64,000 nt of DNA, taken from positions 151,047 to 215,046 of the forward strand of contig NZ_JAVAMB010000009.1 in assembly GCF_030730925.1 (NCBI RefSeq), given 5' to 3'. Shown piece by piece: positions 36,014 through 45,032 of this stretch; the stretch's first letter is position 1; the number at the start of each line of letters is the position of its first letter. Origin of the DNA: Flavobacterium sp. DG2-3. GTDB lineage: Bacteria > Bacteroidota > Bacteroidia > Flavobacteriales > Flavobacteriaceae. Position numbers and translations under genes: made by a program. The notes under the pieces were generated by a model. The model saw only the letters and a list, made by a program, of their open reading frames with translations, did no database searches and was not told the DNA's origin.

Positions 36014-38863
36014 ATGAGAACAGATGCTTTTGCTTTAAGACACATTGGCCCAAGAGAAACCGATCTTCCATTTATGTTGAAGACTATTGGAGTTGACTCT
36101 ATTGAACAACTGGTTTATGAAACACTTCCAGATGATATTCGTCTAAAAGCACCTTTGAATTTAGAACCTGCCATGACAGAATTCGAATATGCAAATCATA
36201 TTCGCGACTTAGGAAAGAAAAATAGAACATTTAAATCATACATTGGTTTAGGGTATCACCCAACTATTGTTCCGGCTCCAATTCAAAGAAATATTTTTGA
36301 AAACCCAGGATGGTATACAGCTTACACTCCTTATCAGGCAGAAATTGCTCAAGGTCGTTTAGAAGCTATTTTAAATTTCCAAACTACGGTTATCGAATTA
36401 ACGGGAATGGAAATCGCAAACGCTTCTTTATTGGATGAAGGAACTGCAGCTGCTGAAGCTATGGCGTTATTATTTGACGTTCGTACTCGTGACCAAAAGA
36501 AAAATAATACACACAAATTCTTCGTTTCTGAAGAAATTTTACCACAAACTTTATCTGTACTTCAAACGCGTTCAACTCCAATCGGAATTGAATTGGTTGT
36601 TGGAAACCACGAAAACTTTGATTTTTCTACAGAGTTTTTCGGAGCAATTTTACAATATCCGGGAAAATACGGTCAGGTAAACGATTACAGTGCTTTTGTT
36701 GCTAAAGCAAAAGAAAACGAAATCAAAGTTGCCTTTGCTGCTGATATTTTATCATTGGCGACATTAACTTCTCCAGGAGAAATGGGAGCTGCAGTTGTTG
36801 TTGGAACTACACAGCGTTTTGGTGTACCAATGGGTTACGGTGGTCCTCACGCTGCATATTTCGCAACTAAAGATGAGTACAAACGTTCTATGCCGGGTCG
36901 TATCATCGGAGTTTCGATTGATGTGAACGGAAATCGTGCTTTACGTATGGCTTTAGGAACTCGCGAACAGCACATTAAACGTGAAAAAGCGACCTCAAAC
37001 ATTTGTACTGCTCAGGTTTTATTGGCTGTTATGGCCGGAATGTACGCAGTTTACCACGGACCAAAAGGTTTGAAATATATTGCAAACAAAGTTCACGCAT
37101 CTGCAGTTACTGCTGCGGAAGCTTTAAATAAATTAGGAGTTTACCAAACTAACACGGCTTACTTTGATACTATTTTAGTAAAAGCAGATGCTCAAAAAGT
37201 AAAAGCTGTTGCAGAAAAAAACAAAGTAAACTTCTTCTATCCTGATGCTGATAGTGTTTCGATTTCATTTAACGAAACAACTGCAGTTGCAGACATCAAT
37301 GAAATCATTTCGATTTTTGCTGAGGCTTTAGGAAAAGAAACTTTTACCGTTTCTGAATTAAGCGCAGCAAGTCAATTGCCAGCTTCTTTAGAAAGAACAT
37401 CTTCTTTCTTAACGCATGATGTTTTCAACAATCATCATTCAGAAAGTCAGTTAATGCGTTACATCAAAAAATTAGAGCGTAAAGATTTATCATTGAATCA
37501 CTCAATGATTTCATTAGGTTCTTGTACAATGAAATTAAACGCAGCTTCAGAAATGTTGCCTTTATCTATGCCAAACTGGAACAGCATTCACCCGTTTGCA
37601 CCAGTTGATCAAGTTGAAGGTTACCTTACAATGCTTAAAAAATTAGAGCAACAGTTAAATGTAATTACTGGTTTTGCAGGAACAACTTTACAGCCAAACT
37701 CTGGAGCTCAAGGAGAATATGCTGGTTTAATGGCGATTCGCGCTTACCACATGTCTAGAAACGAAGGTCACCGTAATGTATGTTTGATTCCATCATCTGC
37801 TCACGGAACAAATCCTGCTTCTGCAGCGATGGCTGGAATGAAAATCATCGTTACAAAAACGACTCCAGAAGGAAATATTGACGTAGAAGATTTAAGAGAA
37901 AAAGCAATTGAACACAAAGATGATTTATCTTGTTTGATGGTAACATATCCTTCTACTCACGGAGTTTTCGAATCTTCAATTAATGAAATCACAAAATTAA
38001 TCCACGATAACGGCGGATTAGTTTATATGGACGGTGCAAACATGAACGCACAAGTTGGATTAACAAATCCTGCTACAATTGGTGCTGACGTTTGTCACTT
38101 AAACTTACACAAAACTTTCGCTATTCCTCACGGTGGTGGTGGACCTGGAGTTGGACCAATTTGTGTGAACGAAAAATTAGTTCCGTTCTTGCCAACAAAC
38201 CCAATCTTAAATGTTGGTGGCGAGCAGGCAATTACTGCTATTTCATCTGCACCTTACGGTTCTGCTTTAGTTTGTTTAATTTCTTACGGTTACATCACGA
38301 TGATGGGTGCTGAAGGATTAAAAAGTGCTACTGAGCATGCAATCTTAAACGCTAACTATATGAAAGCGCGTTTCGAAGGTCACTACCCTATTCTTTACAC
38401 AGGAGAATGCGGAAGAGCGGCGCACGAAATGATTTTAGATTGCCGCGCATTCAAAGAAAACGGAATCGAAGTTGGTGATATCGCAAAACGTTTAATGGAT
38501 TACGGTTTCCACGCTCCAACAGTTTCTTTCCCAGTTGCTGGAACTTTAATGATCGAGCCTACAGAATCTGAAGATTTAGCAGAATTAGATCGTTTTTGTG
38601 ATGCATTAATTTCTATCAGAAAAGAGATTGAAGCAGCAACTGCTGATGATAAAAACAACGTATTGAAAAATGCTCCGCATACTTTAGCCATGTTAACTAC
38701 TGATAACTGGGATTTCCCTTATACAAGAGAAAAAGCAGCTTACCCATTAGATTACATCGCTGAAAATAAATTCTGGCCATCTGTTCGTCGTGTAGATGAC
38801 GCTTACGGAGACAGAAATTTAGTTTGCAGCTGTGCTCCTATTGAGGCTTACATGGAAAGCTAA
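36014..38863 (+). CDS. gcvP: Glycine dehydrogenase (decarboxylating), P-protein
   Basis: The P-protein of the glycine cleavage system, a PLP enzyme that decarboxylates glycine and passes the aminomethyl group to the lipoyl H-protein. At 949 aa it is the fused single-chain form (GcvPA plus GcvPB). It opens with FALRHIGPRE, has TSNICTAQVLLAVMAGMYA in the first half, SLGSCTMKLNAASEMLPL at the junction, and the PLP lysine at Lys700 in LNLHKTFAIPHGGGGPGVGP. The other gcv genes are not in this window. Confidence 0.97.
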   Translation: MRTDAFALRHIGPRETDLPFMLKTIGVDSIEQLVYETLPDDIRLKAPLNLEPAMTEFEYANHIRDLGKKNRTFKSYIGLGYHPTIVPAPIQRNIFENPGWYTAYTPYQAEIAQGRLEAILNFQTTVIELTGMEIANASLLDEGTAAAEAMALLFDVRTRDQKKNNTHKFFVSEEILPQTLSVLQTRSTPIGIELVVGNHENFDFSTEFFGAILQYPGKYGQVNDYSAFVAKAKENEIKVAFAADILSLATLTSPGEMGAAVVVGTTQRFGVPMGYGGPHAAYFATKDEYKRSMPGRIIGVSIDVNGNRALRMALGTREQHIKREKATSNICTAQVLLAVMAGMYAVYHGPKGLKYIANKVHASAVTAAEALNKLGVYQTNTAYFDTILVKADAQKVKAVAEKNKVNFFYPDADSVSISFNETTAVADINEIISIFAEALGKETFTVSELSAASQLPASLERTSSFLTHDVFNNHHSESQLMRYIKKLERKDLSLNHSMISLGSCTMKLNAASEMLPLSMPNWNSIHPFAPVDQVEGYLTMLKKLEQQLNVITGFAGTTLQPNSGAQGEYAGLMAIRAYHMSRNEGHRNVCLIPSSAHGTNPASAAMAGMKIIVTKTTPEGNIDVEDLREKAIEHKDDLSCLMVTYPSTHGVFESSINEITKLIHDNGGLVYMDGANMNAQVGLTNPATIGADVCHLNLHKTFAIPHGGGGPGVGPICVNEKLVPFLPTNPILNVGGEQAITAISSAPYGSALVCLISYGYITMMGAEGLKSATEHAILNANYMKARFEGHYPILYTGECGRAAHEMILDCRAFKENGIEVGDIAKRLMDYGFHAPTVSFPVAGTLMIEPTESEDLAELDRFCDALISIRKEIEAATADDKNNVLKNAPHTLAMLTTDNWDFPYTREKAAYPLDYIAENKFWPSVRRVDDAYGDRNLVCSCAPIEAYMES

Positions 38864-38888
38864 AAATTAGTTTTCTCTAAATATTTAG

Positions 38889-38924
38889 AACCCGACAGAT
38901 TTTAAAACCTGTCGGGTTTTGTTT
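38889..38924 (+). terminator. Intrinsic terminator of gcvP
   Basis: AACCCGACAG / CTGTCGGGTT hairpin followed by TTTGTTTTT. The same stem sequence is used by the palindromes at 8336-8368 and 8600-8629. Confidence 0.85.
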
Positions 38925-39010
38925 TTAATTTTGTTTCAGGTTTCAAGTTTCAAGTTCTGGTGCGGAGTTAAACCTGACAGGTTTAATTGCGCAAAAAAAT
39001 CCATCTTCAA

Positions 39011-39083
39011 AATTCCAAATTCCAAATTCCAAATTCCACAATCTAAAATCTAAAATCTAAAATCTAAAATCTAAAATCTAAAA
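39011..39083. repeat. Two adjacent heptamer tandem repeats
   Basis: Four copies of ATTCCAA (39012-39037) run into six perfect copies of TCTAAAA (39042-39083). Both have a 7-base period. Single or double copies of the TTCCAAA unit also occur at 1685-1720, 8208-8238, 41345-41470 and 43932-44020. Confidence 0.8.
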
Positions 39084-39089
39084 TAATCT

Positions 39090-39204
39090 GGGCGTGCCCC
39101 CGTTATAGTAAGTGGGCAAAAATACTTTGCGCTTATTAGCCCACTTACTATAACGCGGTCGGGCTATCCGCGCTACTTCGGTAGCATGCTCCTATCCCTC
39201 ACGC
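39090..39204 (+). repeat. 115-bp modular structured element, copy 2
   Basis: GGGCGTGCCCC, the 17-bp stem CGTTATAGTAAGTGGGC with its exact complement around a 21-base loop, CGGTCGGGCTATCCGC, the hairpin GCTACTTCGGTAGC, and ATCCCTCACGC. The loop (containing CTTTGCGCTTATT) is nearly identical to copy 1, but the stem differs. The remaining sequence to the next gene (39205-39489) is AT-rich and shows nothing more than presumed promoter DNA. Confidence 0.85.
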
Positions 39205-39489
39205 GATCAAAACAATAAAGAAGATTCCGATATATTAAAACATAACTTTTTGTTAGACTTTTGTGAAATTACATCTCTAAAATAAAAATAACCGTAAAAA
39301 TATTTTGTTCTACAGGTTTCCTTCAATCGTTTGAAATCTAGGAAAAATTAAAAAATCATTAGAAGAAACACAATATATCCTGCAAAAATTTGTTATTTCA
39401 TAATTATATGCATGCATACTATTTTTTATGATAGTTATCATAATATTATTTATACATTAGCGCTAAATTTATCGGATAAACTGGGAATA

Positions 39490-40548
39490 ATGAAAATTAA
39501 AATAATTGGAACAGGAAGTTACATTCCAACTAAATCAGTCAGCAATACTGACTTTGGCGATCATGTTTTTTTAAATGAAGATGGATCTCCTTTTGCTTAC
39601 CCGAATGAAGTTGTAATCAAAAAATTTAAAGGAATTACGGGAATCGAAAACCGTCGTTATGCAGAAGATCAATATAATGCTTCCGATTTGGCTTTTTTTG
39701 CTGCCGAAAAAGCAATAGAAAATGCGAACATCGATAAAGAAACTTTAGACTATATTATTTTTGCTCACAATTTTGGTGATGTTAAAACTGGAACCAATCA
39801 AACTGATATACTTCCAAGTTTAGCAACGAGAGTTAAAAATAAATTAGCTATAAAAAACCCAAAATGTGTGGCCTATGATATTCTTTTTGGATGTCCAGGT
39901 TGGATTGAAGGGGTTCTACAGGCAAATGCTTTCATAAAATCAGGAATGGCAAATAGAGTTTTAGTTATTGGAGCCGAAACTTTATCAAGAGTGGTAGACG
40001 ACCACGATCGCGACTCTATGATTTATTCTGACGGTGCCGGAGCTTCTGTTTTGGAACTTTCTAAAGACGAAGCAGGTTTACTTTCTTACGAAAGCGCCAC
40101 TTTTGCTAACGAAGAAGCTAATTTCCTTTTCTTCGGAAAATCATATAATCCAGATTTAGATCCAGATATTAAGTACATTAAAATGTACGGCCGTAAAATT
40201 TATGAGTTTGCATTAAGCCAAGTTCCTTGCGCCATGAAAAGCTGTCTTGATAAAAGCGGAATCGGAATCGATGAAGTGAAAAAGATTCTTATTCATCAGG
40301 CTAACGAAAAAATGGACGAAGCTATTATTGAACGTTTCTACAAACTCTACGATAAAACTGCGCCTAAAGATATTATGCCAATGAGTATTCATGATTTAGG
40401 AAACAGCAGCGTAGCAACCGTACCAACTCTTTTCGATTTAATATTAAAAGGAGAAATAGAAAATCACGAAATCAATAAAGGCGACGTTGTCATTTTTGCT
40501 TCAGTTGGAGCAGGAATGAATGTAAATGCTTTCGTTTATAGATACTAA
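39490..40548 (+). CDS. 3-oxoacyl-ACP synthase III-like ketosynthase
   Basis: A 352-residue FabH-like thiolase-fold enzyme, condensing an acyl-CoA or acyl-ACP starter with malonyl-ACP. The catalytic Cys135 is in ILFGCPGW; the His and Asn of the triad are in KILIHQANEKMD and HDLGNSSVATVPT. The N-terminus MKIKIIGTGSYIPTKSVSN matches the family when ATG 39490 is used; an ATG 26 codons upstream would add an unrelated extension. Not the main FabH by sequence feel (longer insert near the N-terminus); could serve specialised lipid or pigment synthesis. Confidence 0.88.
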   Translation: MKIKIIGTGSYIPTKSVSNTDFGDHVFLNEDGSPFAYPNEVVIKKFKGITGIENRRYAEDQYNASDLAFFAAEKAIENANIDKETLDYIIFAHNFGDVKTGTNQTDILPSLATRVKNKLAIKNPKCVAYDILFGCPGWIEGVLQANAFIKSGMANRVLVIGAETLSRVVDDHDRDSMIYSDGAGASVLELSKDEAGLLSYESATFANEEANFLFFGKSYNPDLDPDIKYIKMYGRKIYEFALSQVPCAMKSCLDKSGIGIDEVKKILIHQANEKMDEAIIERFYKLYDKTAPKDIMPMSIHDLGNSSVATVPTLFDLILKGEIENHEINKGDVVIFASVGAGMNVNAFVYRY

Positions 40549-40552
40549 AAAA

Positions 40553-40710
40553 AATCTCGCAAAGACGCGAAGGCGCAAAGTTTTTTAAACCATATAAGTA
40601 ATGTAAGGTATTTTAAGTTTTTACTTAATTGAACTTATATAACTTATATGGTTTATTTTTTTATTAAAACTTTGCGACTTCGCTCCCGATAGCTATCGGG
40701 ATTGCGAGAT
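40553..40710. repeat. Large imperfect nested palindrome
   Basis: TCTCGCAAAG..GCAAAGTTTTTTAAACC on the left pairs with GGTTTATT..AAAACTTTGCGACTTCGC and TTGCGAGA on the right. The core is AAACCATATAAGT/ACTTATATGGTTT. The right arm is interrupted by a small palindrome CCCGATAGCTATCGGG. Confidence 0.65.
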
Positions 40711-40782
40711 TACCTTTAAAAAACTTAGCAAAACTTATATATTCAATTCTATTTAAAAAACGCAAAACAGCAGATAACTTTG

Positions 40783-40790
40783 TATATTTG
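40783..40790 (+). promoter_or_regulatory. TAnnTTTG -7 box for the methyltransferase gene
   Basis: TATATTTG, 27 bases before the ATG at 40817. Confidence 0.5.
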
Positions 40791-40816
40791 CGCCTTGTTG
40801 TTAAAAAGCACATATA

Positions 40817-41344
40817 ATGTACGAAAAAACATTTCCGAATAAAAGATTCAAACTTACCTTAGAGTTTTTACAAAAGCACGTTAGCATATCAGAAACCATT
40901 TTTGATTTTGGTGTCCCAAATCCATTTTCTAAAATAATGGAAGAAAATGGGTATACCGTAAAAAATACAAAAGGCGAAGATTTAGACAACGATCAAACCG
41001 CTTTACAAACAGAAGATTATACCGTTTTTACTGCATTTGAAATTTTCGAACATTTACTAAATCCGTATACTATTTTACAGAATGTAAAATGTGATAAATT
41101 GCTAATTTCAATTCCGTTGCGCTTATGGTTTTCACCAGCATATCGCTCAAAAACAGACATGTGGGACAGACATTACCACGAGTTTGAAGACTGGCAGTTG
41201 GATTGGCTTCTTGAAAAAACTGGCTGGAAAATAACCGACCGTATTCAATTTACCCATCCAGTAAAAAAGTTTGGATTGAGACCTTTATTAAGATACTTCA
41301 CTCCGAGATATTATCTTGTTGTTGCGGAAAAAATAAAAGCCTAA
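40817..41344 (+). CDS. SAM-dependent methyltransferase-like protein
   Basis: A 175-residue class I methyltransferase fold, shorter than usual. ETIFDFGVPNPFS replaces the glycine-rich motif I, and TVFTAFEIFEHLLNPYTIL corresponds to the motif found in methyltransferases acting in glycan or quinone pathways (xxFEVxEHL). The following segment DKLLISIPLRLWFSPAY and the Trp-rich region (DWQLDWLLEKTGWKI) fit the rest of the fold. The weak SAM-binding loop leaves activity uncertain. It precedes a glycosyltransferase. Confidence 0.72.
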   Translation: MYEKTFPNKRFKLTLEFLQKHVSISETIFDFGVPNPFSKIMEENGYTVKNTKGEDLDNDQTALQTEDYTVFTAFEIFEHLLNPYTILQNVKCDKLLISIPLRLWFSPAYRSKTDMWDRHYHEFEDWQLDWLLEKTGWKITDRIQFTHPVKKFGLRPLLRYFTPRYYLVVAEKIKA

Positions 41345-41472
41345 AGGCAAATTCCAATATTTAAATTCCAAATTCCAATTGAATTGTATTTAATTGGAAT
41401 TTGGAATTTTAAGAAATTGGGATTTATTCTCAAGAATTGGAATTTGGAATTTTTAAAAATTTGGAATTTAAT
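41345..41472. repeat. TTCCAA/TTGGAA-rich inverted heptamer region
   Basis: AAATTCCAAATTCCAATTGA and then several TTGGAATTTGGAATTTT copies on the other orientation, so it can fold on itself. It supplies a false TTG start for the next gene. Confidence 0.6.
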
Positions 41473-42321
41473 ATGAAATATTACATCGTCATTCCCGCTC
41501 ACAACGAAGAAAACCTTATTGGCTTGACTTTAGAGTCTTTGGTTTCGCAAACCGTTCTGCCTTCAAAAATTGTGGTGGTAAATGACAATTCGACTGATAA
41601 AACTGAAGATGTGGTTTTAGGTTTTGCAAAAGACAATCCTTATATTTCTGTTGTAAACAAAACTTCAGATGCTATCCATCTTCCTGGAAGCAAAGTAATT
41701 CAAGCATTTCAGAAAGGGTTTGAAACTTTGGATTCTAATTATGATATTATTGTAAAAATAGACGGCGATTTAATTTTTCCGCCAAATTATTTCGAAACCA
41801 TTATCAAACATTTCGAATCAGATTCGAGAGTTGGAATGGCTGGCGGATTTTGCTACATCGAAAAAAATGGTGATTGGATTTTAGAAAACCTTACCGATAA
41901 AGATCATATTCGCGGTGCTCTAAAAGCTTACCGAAAAGAAACTTTTCAGCAAATTGGCGGTTTACGTCCTGCAATGGGTTGGGACACGGTTGACGAATTA
42001 CTTTGTAAATATTACGACTGGAAAATTGTTACCGATGAATCTTTACATGTAAAACACTTAAAACCAACTGGCGCCAACTACAACAAAACAGCTCGTTACA
42101 AACAAGGCGAAGCTTTTTATACTTTAGGTTACGGTTTTTGGATCACAGCGATTGCCTCTGCAAAATTGGCAATGATGAAGAAAAAACCCTTTTTATTTTT
42201 AGATTATATTAGAGGGTTTTGGAAAGCAAAAAATGCCAAAACACCTTTATTAGTTACCTCAGAACAAGCTAAATTTATTAGAAATTACCGTTTGAAAAAA
42301 ATCAAGGAAAAGATTTTCTAA
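41473..42321 (+). CDS. Family 2 glycosyltransferase
   Basis: A 282-residue GT-A enzyme that transfers sugar from a nucleotide sugar at the inner membrane. It begins MKYYIVIPAHNEENLIGLTL, has KIVVVNDNSTDKT and the DxD-type metal motif in VKIDGDLIFPPNY, then GGFCYIEK and DTVDELLC. No membrane helices of its own are obvious apart from a weak one near the C-terminus (GYGFWITAIASAKLAM). Start placed at ATG 41473. With the methyltransferase upstream it may belong to a small glycan-modification unit. Confidence 0.88.
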   Translation: MKYYIVIPAHNEENLIGLTLESLVSQTVLPSKIVVVNDNSTDKTEDVVLGFAKDNPYISVVNKTSDAIHLPGSKVIQAFQKGFETLDSNYDIIVKIDGDLIFPPNYFETIIKHFESDSRVGMAGGFCYIEKNGDWILENLTDKDHIRGALKAYRKETFQQIGGLRPAMGWDTVDELLCKYYDWKIVTDESLHVKHLKPTGANYNKTARYKQGEAFYTLGYGFWITAIASAKLAMMKKKPFLFLDYIRGFWKAKNAKTPLLVTSEQAKFIRNYRLKKIKEKIF

Positions 42322-42400
42322 TCTTAAAAAAATTAAAAAACTGCCGACCGAAACGGTAAACTGTAAACTAATCCTTAATTTAGCAAATATTTCAAAACTT

Positions 42401-43147
42401 ATGATGCTAATTCGTTATTTATCCCAAATAGGAAAATATTTTTTAATGCTGAAAGAAATTTTCAATAAACAGACTAAATGGCCTGTTATGAAAAATTTAA
42501 TTTTCAAAGAAATTGATGACTTAATTATTGACTCACTTGGAATTGTCTGCTTTATCTCTTTCTTCATCGGAGGGGTTGTAGCCATTCAAACAGCCCTAAA
42601 CTTAACAAACCCTTTAATCCCTAAATATTTAATTGGTTTTGCTACGCGTCAATCTGTAGTTTTGGAGTTTGCCCCTACTTTTATTTCGGTAATTATGGCT
42701 GGAAAAATGGGATCTTACATTACGTCAAGTATTGGAACAATGCGTGTTACAGAACAGATCGATGCTTTAGAAGTTATGGGAGTTAACTCAGTAAACTATC
42801 TTGTTTTTCCAAAAATTATAGCTTTATTAATGTACCCTTTTGTAATTGGGATTAGTATGTTTTTAGGAATTTTTGGAGGATGGCTTGCTTGTGCTTACGG
42901 AGGATTTTCAACAGGAGCAGATTTTATTATGGGAGCTCAGAAAGATTTCATTCCCTTCCATATTACTTATGCCTTTATCAAAACCTTAATCTTTGCAATG
43001 TTATTGGCAACAATTCCGTCTTTTCACGGTTATTACATGAAAGGTGGCGCATTAGAAGTTGGTAAAGCAAGTACAACATCGTTTGTATGGACATCTGTAA
43101 CTATCATTCTTCTAAATTATATATTAACTCAATTATTATTAGGATAA
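42401..43147 (+). CDS. mlaE: MlaE-type ABC transporter permease
   Basis: A 248-residue inner-membrane permease of the MlaE family, part of a retrograde phospholipid transporter that keeps the outer membrane asymmetric. Hallmarks are FISFFIGGVVAIQTALN, FAPTFISVIMAGKMGSYITS, GTMRVTEQIDALEVMGVN and YLVFPKIIALL. Five to six hydrophobic segments. Its stop codon overlaps the mlaF start by one base (TAATG), so translation is coupled. MlaD-type substrate-binding gene not present nearby. Confidence 0.92.
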   Translation: MMLIRYLSQIGKYFLMLKEIFNKQTKWPVMKNLIFKEIDDLIIDSLGIVCFISFFIGGVVAIQTALNLTNPLIPKYLIGFATRQSVVLEFAPTFISVIMAGKMGSYITSSIGTMRVTEQIDALEVMGVNSVNYLVFPKIIALLMYPFVIGISMFLGIFGGWLACAYGGFSTGADFIMGAQKDFIPFHITYAFIKTLIFAMLLATIPSFHGYYMKGGALEVGKASTTSFVWTSVTIILLNYILTQLLLG

Positions 43148-43908
43148 TGATAGAAGTAAAAAATATAGAAAAATCATTTGGCGACAGTAAAGTTTTAAAG
43201 GGCGTTTCGACCGTTTTTGAAACTGGAAAAACCAATTTGATTATCGGACAAAGTGGATCTGGAAAAACGGTTTTATTAAAAACGTTGTTAGGAATTCACA
43301 CCCCAGACGCAGGAACAATTGAATTTGACGGAAGAGTTTATTCTGATTTAGATAAAGATGAAAAACGTGACTTGAGAACTGAAATCGGAATGGTATTTCA
43401 GGGAAGTGCTTTGTTTGACTCGATGACTGTTGAAGAAAATGTGGCTTTCCCGTTAAAAATGTTTACTAATAACAATAAGGCACAAATTAAAGAACGTGTT
43501 GATTTTGTTTTAGAAAGAGTAAATCTAATTGATGCGCATAAAAAATTACCTTCTGAAATTTCGGGAGGGATGCAGAAACGTGTGGCTATTGCCCGCGCGA
43601 TTGTAAATAATCCGAAGTATTTGTTTTGCGATGAGCCAAACTCTGGTCTTGACCCGAACACTTCTACTTTGATTGACAACCTTATTCAGGAAATTACGAG
43701 AGAATATAATATTACAACTGTGATCAATACTCACGATATGAACTCCGTAATGGAAATTGGAGAAAATATTGTTTTCTTAAAGAAAGGATTAAAAGCTTGG
43801 CAAGGAACTAAAGAGGAAATCTTTACAACCGAGAATGAGGCAGTAGTTAAATTTGTTTATTCTTCAAACCTTTTCAAGAAAGTGAGAGAAGCTTATTTGA
43901 AAGGTTAA
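43147..43908 (+). CDS. mlaF: MlaF-type ABC transporter ATP-binding protein
   Basis: A 253-residue ATPase driving the MlaE permease. Walker A GQSGSGKT, Q-loop MVFQGSALFDSMTVEENVAF, signature SGGMQKRVAIARA, Walker B YLFCDEPNSGLDP and the switch His in VINTHDMNSV are all present. The start is the ATG at 43147, overlapping the mlaE stop by one base; an upstream ATG inside mlaE would add 20 unrelated residues. Confidence 0.93.
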   Translation: MIEVKNIEKSFGDSKVLKGVSTVFETGKTNLIIGQSGSGKTVLLKTLLGIHTPDAGTIEFDGRVYSDLDKDEKRDLRTEIGMVFQGSALFDSMTVEENVAFPLKMFTNNNKAQIKERVDFVLERVNLIDAHKKLPSEISGGMQKRVAIARAIVNNPKYLFCDEPNSGLDPNTSTLIDNLIQEITREYNITTVINTHDMNSVMEIGENIVFLKKGLKAWQGTKEEIFTTENEAVVKFVYSSNLFKKVREAYLKG

Positions 43909-43929
43909 AAGGTTTTTAAAATTTCAATA

Positions 43930-44022
43930 AAAAAAATCCAAATTCCAACTTTTACAATTGGGATTTGGATTTTTACTTTTAAATATTTATCCCAATTTTT
44001 GGAATTTGGGATTTTAAAATTG
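43930..44022. repeat. TTCCAA/TTGGGATTT inverted repeats
   Basis: AAATCCAAATTCCAACTTTT..TTGGGATTTGGATTTTT and a second TTATCCCAATTTTTGG/AATTTGGGATTTT. Lies between convergent genes and may end transcription of mlaF and the SprT-like gene. Confidence 0.55.
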
Positions 44023-44028
44023 AAATTT

Positions 44029-44628
44029 CTAATTTTTAATTAGCTCCACTTCCGCATTCGGATTAAAGAGATAGGTTTTCCCTGAGCTTAATTCGATGCA
44101 TTCGAAACGTTTGGTACGAACGGCTAGTTTCTTAAAAATCTTTCCGTTTTTGATTCTAAAAACACTTCCGTACGGAATTTCGAAAACATAACTCTTATCG
44201 TTTTCTTTATCATATTGTTTTAAAGCCAAAGATAAAGTCGTATCGGTATCACTGCTTGCCGATGGGTTTTTAAAATGCCTTGCCAGTAAAGGCAAAATTT
44301 GTCCAGGAAAAATTTCTGGACGAATAAACGGAACCATTAGTCGCTGAAAAGTAAATTTCCATTCATTTCCATGCGGTTTGATATTTCGCCCAAACTTTTC
44401 AAAAGCAACCAAATGTGCAATTTCATGAATCAGCGTGATTAAAAACCGATATTTATTTAAACTCGCATTAACGGTTATTTCATGCTTACCACTTGGCCCG
44501 CGCCTATAATCACCGTGACGCGTCTGACGCTCGTTTACAATTTTCAAATGCACCTGATTGGCCACTATCAAATCAAAAACGGGCTTGACTGCATGTTCGG
44601 GAATGTATTTAGCTAGAGTTTCGCTCAA
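44029..44628 (-). CDS. SprT-like zinc metalloprotease domain protein
   Basis: A 199-residue protein with the SprT zinc motif LIHEIAHLVAFEKFG and downstream HGNEWK, which supply the His ligands and catalytic Glu. Family members resemble the Spartan protease that clears DNA-protein crosslinks, but the bacterial role is not settled. The first ATG codon is internal, in the SprT core (RLMVPF), so the likely start is the TTG at 44626-44628, giving MSETLAKYIPEHAVKPVFDL. It lies 12 bp after the stop of the four-helix-bundle gene. Confidence 0.82.
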   Translation of the reverse strand: MSETLAKYIPEHAVKPVFDLIVANQVHLKIVNERQTRHGDYRRGPSGKHEITVNASLNKYRFLITLIHEIAHLVAFEKFGRNIKPHGNEWKFTFQRLMVPFIRPEIFPGQILPLLARHFKNPSASSDTDTTLSLALKQYDKENDKSYVFEIPYGSVFRIKNGKIFKKLAVRTKRFECIELSSGKTYLFNPNAEVELIKN

Positions 44629-44640
44629 AATAATTATAAG

Positions 44641-45009
44641 TTATGAATTATGAGTTATGAGTTTGTTTTTGGACGTAATTATAATACTTCTAATTATTTT
44701 CATCACTTCGTTGCATTGTTTATGAATGGAATCAAATTCTGTTTTCGAAATATAATCTGTTTCTTTTAATAGTTCAAGCCAATACATTGACTCATCACAT
44801 TCTTTTTGAGAAATAGACAATTTATGGATAAAATCGGCTTTACTTTGCGCATTTATTGCTTCACGAACATTTGCACCGATTGATGTAACAGAACGTAAAA
44901 ATTGTTTACTCATTACGAATTCTTTTCTTTCCGCAACTAACCATTTATAAAAATTAACTCCTCTTACAGCTAATTCAAAACTTTTAGTTTTCACAATACT
45001 ATCACTCAT
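44641..45009 (-). CDS. Four-helix-bundle protein (23S rRNA intervening-sequence type)
   Basis: A 122-residue all-helical protein: KSFELAVRGVNFYKWLV, EFVMSKQFLRSVTSIGANVREAI, KADFIHKLSISQKECDESMYWLELL, then CNEVMKIIRSIIITSKNKL. The pattern RSVTSIGANVREA and ECDESMYWLELL is typical of the IVS/four-helix-bundle family first seen in 23S rRNA intervening sequences. Molecular function unknown. The gene is bracketed by a perfect 19-bp inverted repeat (44641-44659 and 45014-45032), and its stop codon lies inside the left arm. Confidence 0.88.
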   Translation of the reverse strand: MSDSIVKTKSFELAVRGVNFYKWLVAERKEFVMSKQFLRSVTSIGANVREAINAQSKADFIHKLSISQKECDESMYWLELLKETDYISKTEFDSIHKQCNEVMKIIRSIIITSKNKLITHNS

Positions 45010-45032
45010 AATTCATAACTCATAATTCATAA
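44641..45032. repeat. 19-bp inverted repeats bracketing the four-helix-bundle gene
   Basis: TTATGAATTATGAGTTATG at 44641-44659 and CATAACTCATAATTCATAA at 45014-45032. The unit between contains only the four-helix-bundle gene. The arms themselves consist of ATAATTCAT-type short repeats. Confidence 0.75.

Noticed and set aside
39042..39083. Short array taken at first for a CRISPR remnant
   Set aside because: Units are 7 bases, without spacers, and no cas gene is present in the window.
42401..43908. Multidrug ABC exporter
   Set aside because: Permease motifs (GTMRVTEQIDALEVMG) are those of MlaE, and it has no fused ATPase domain.
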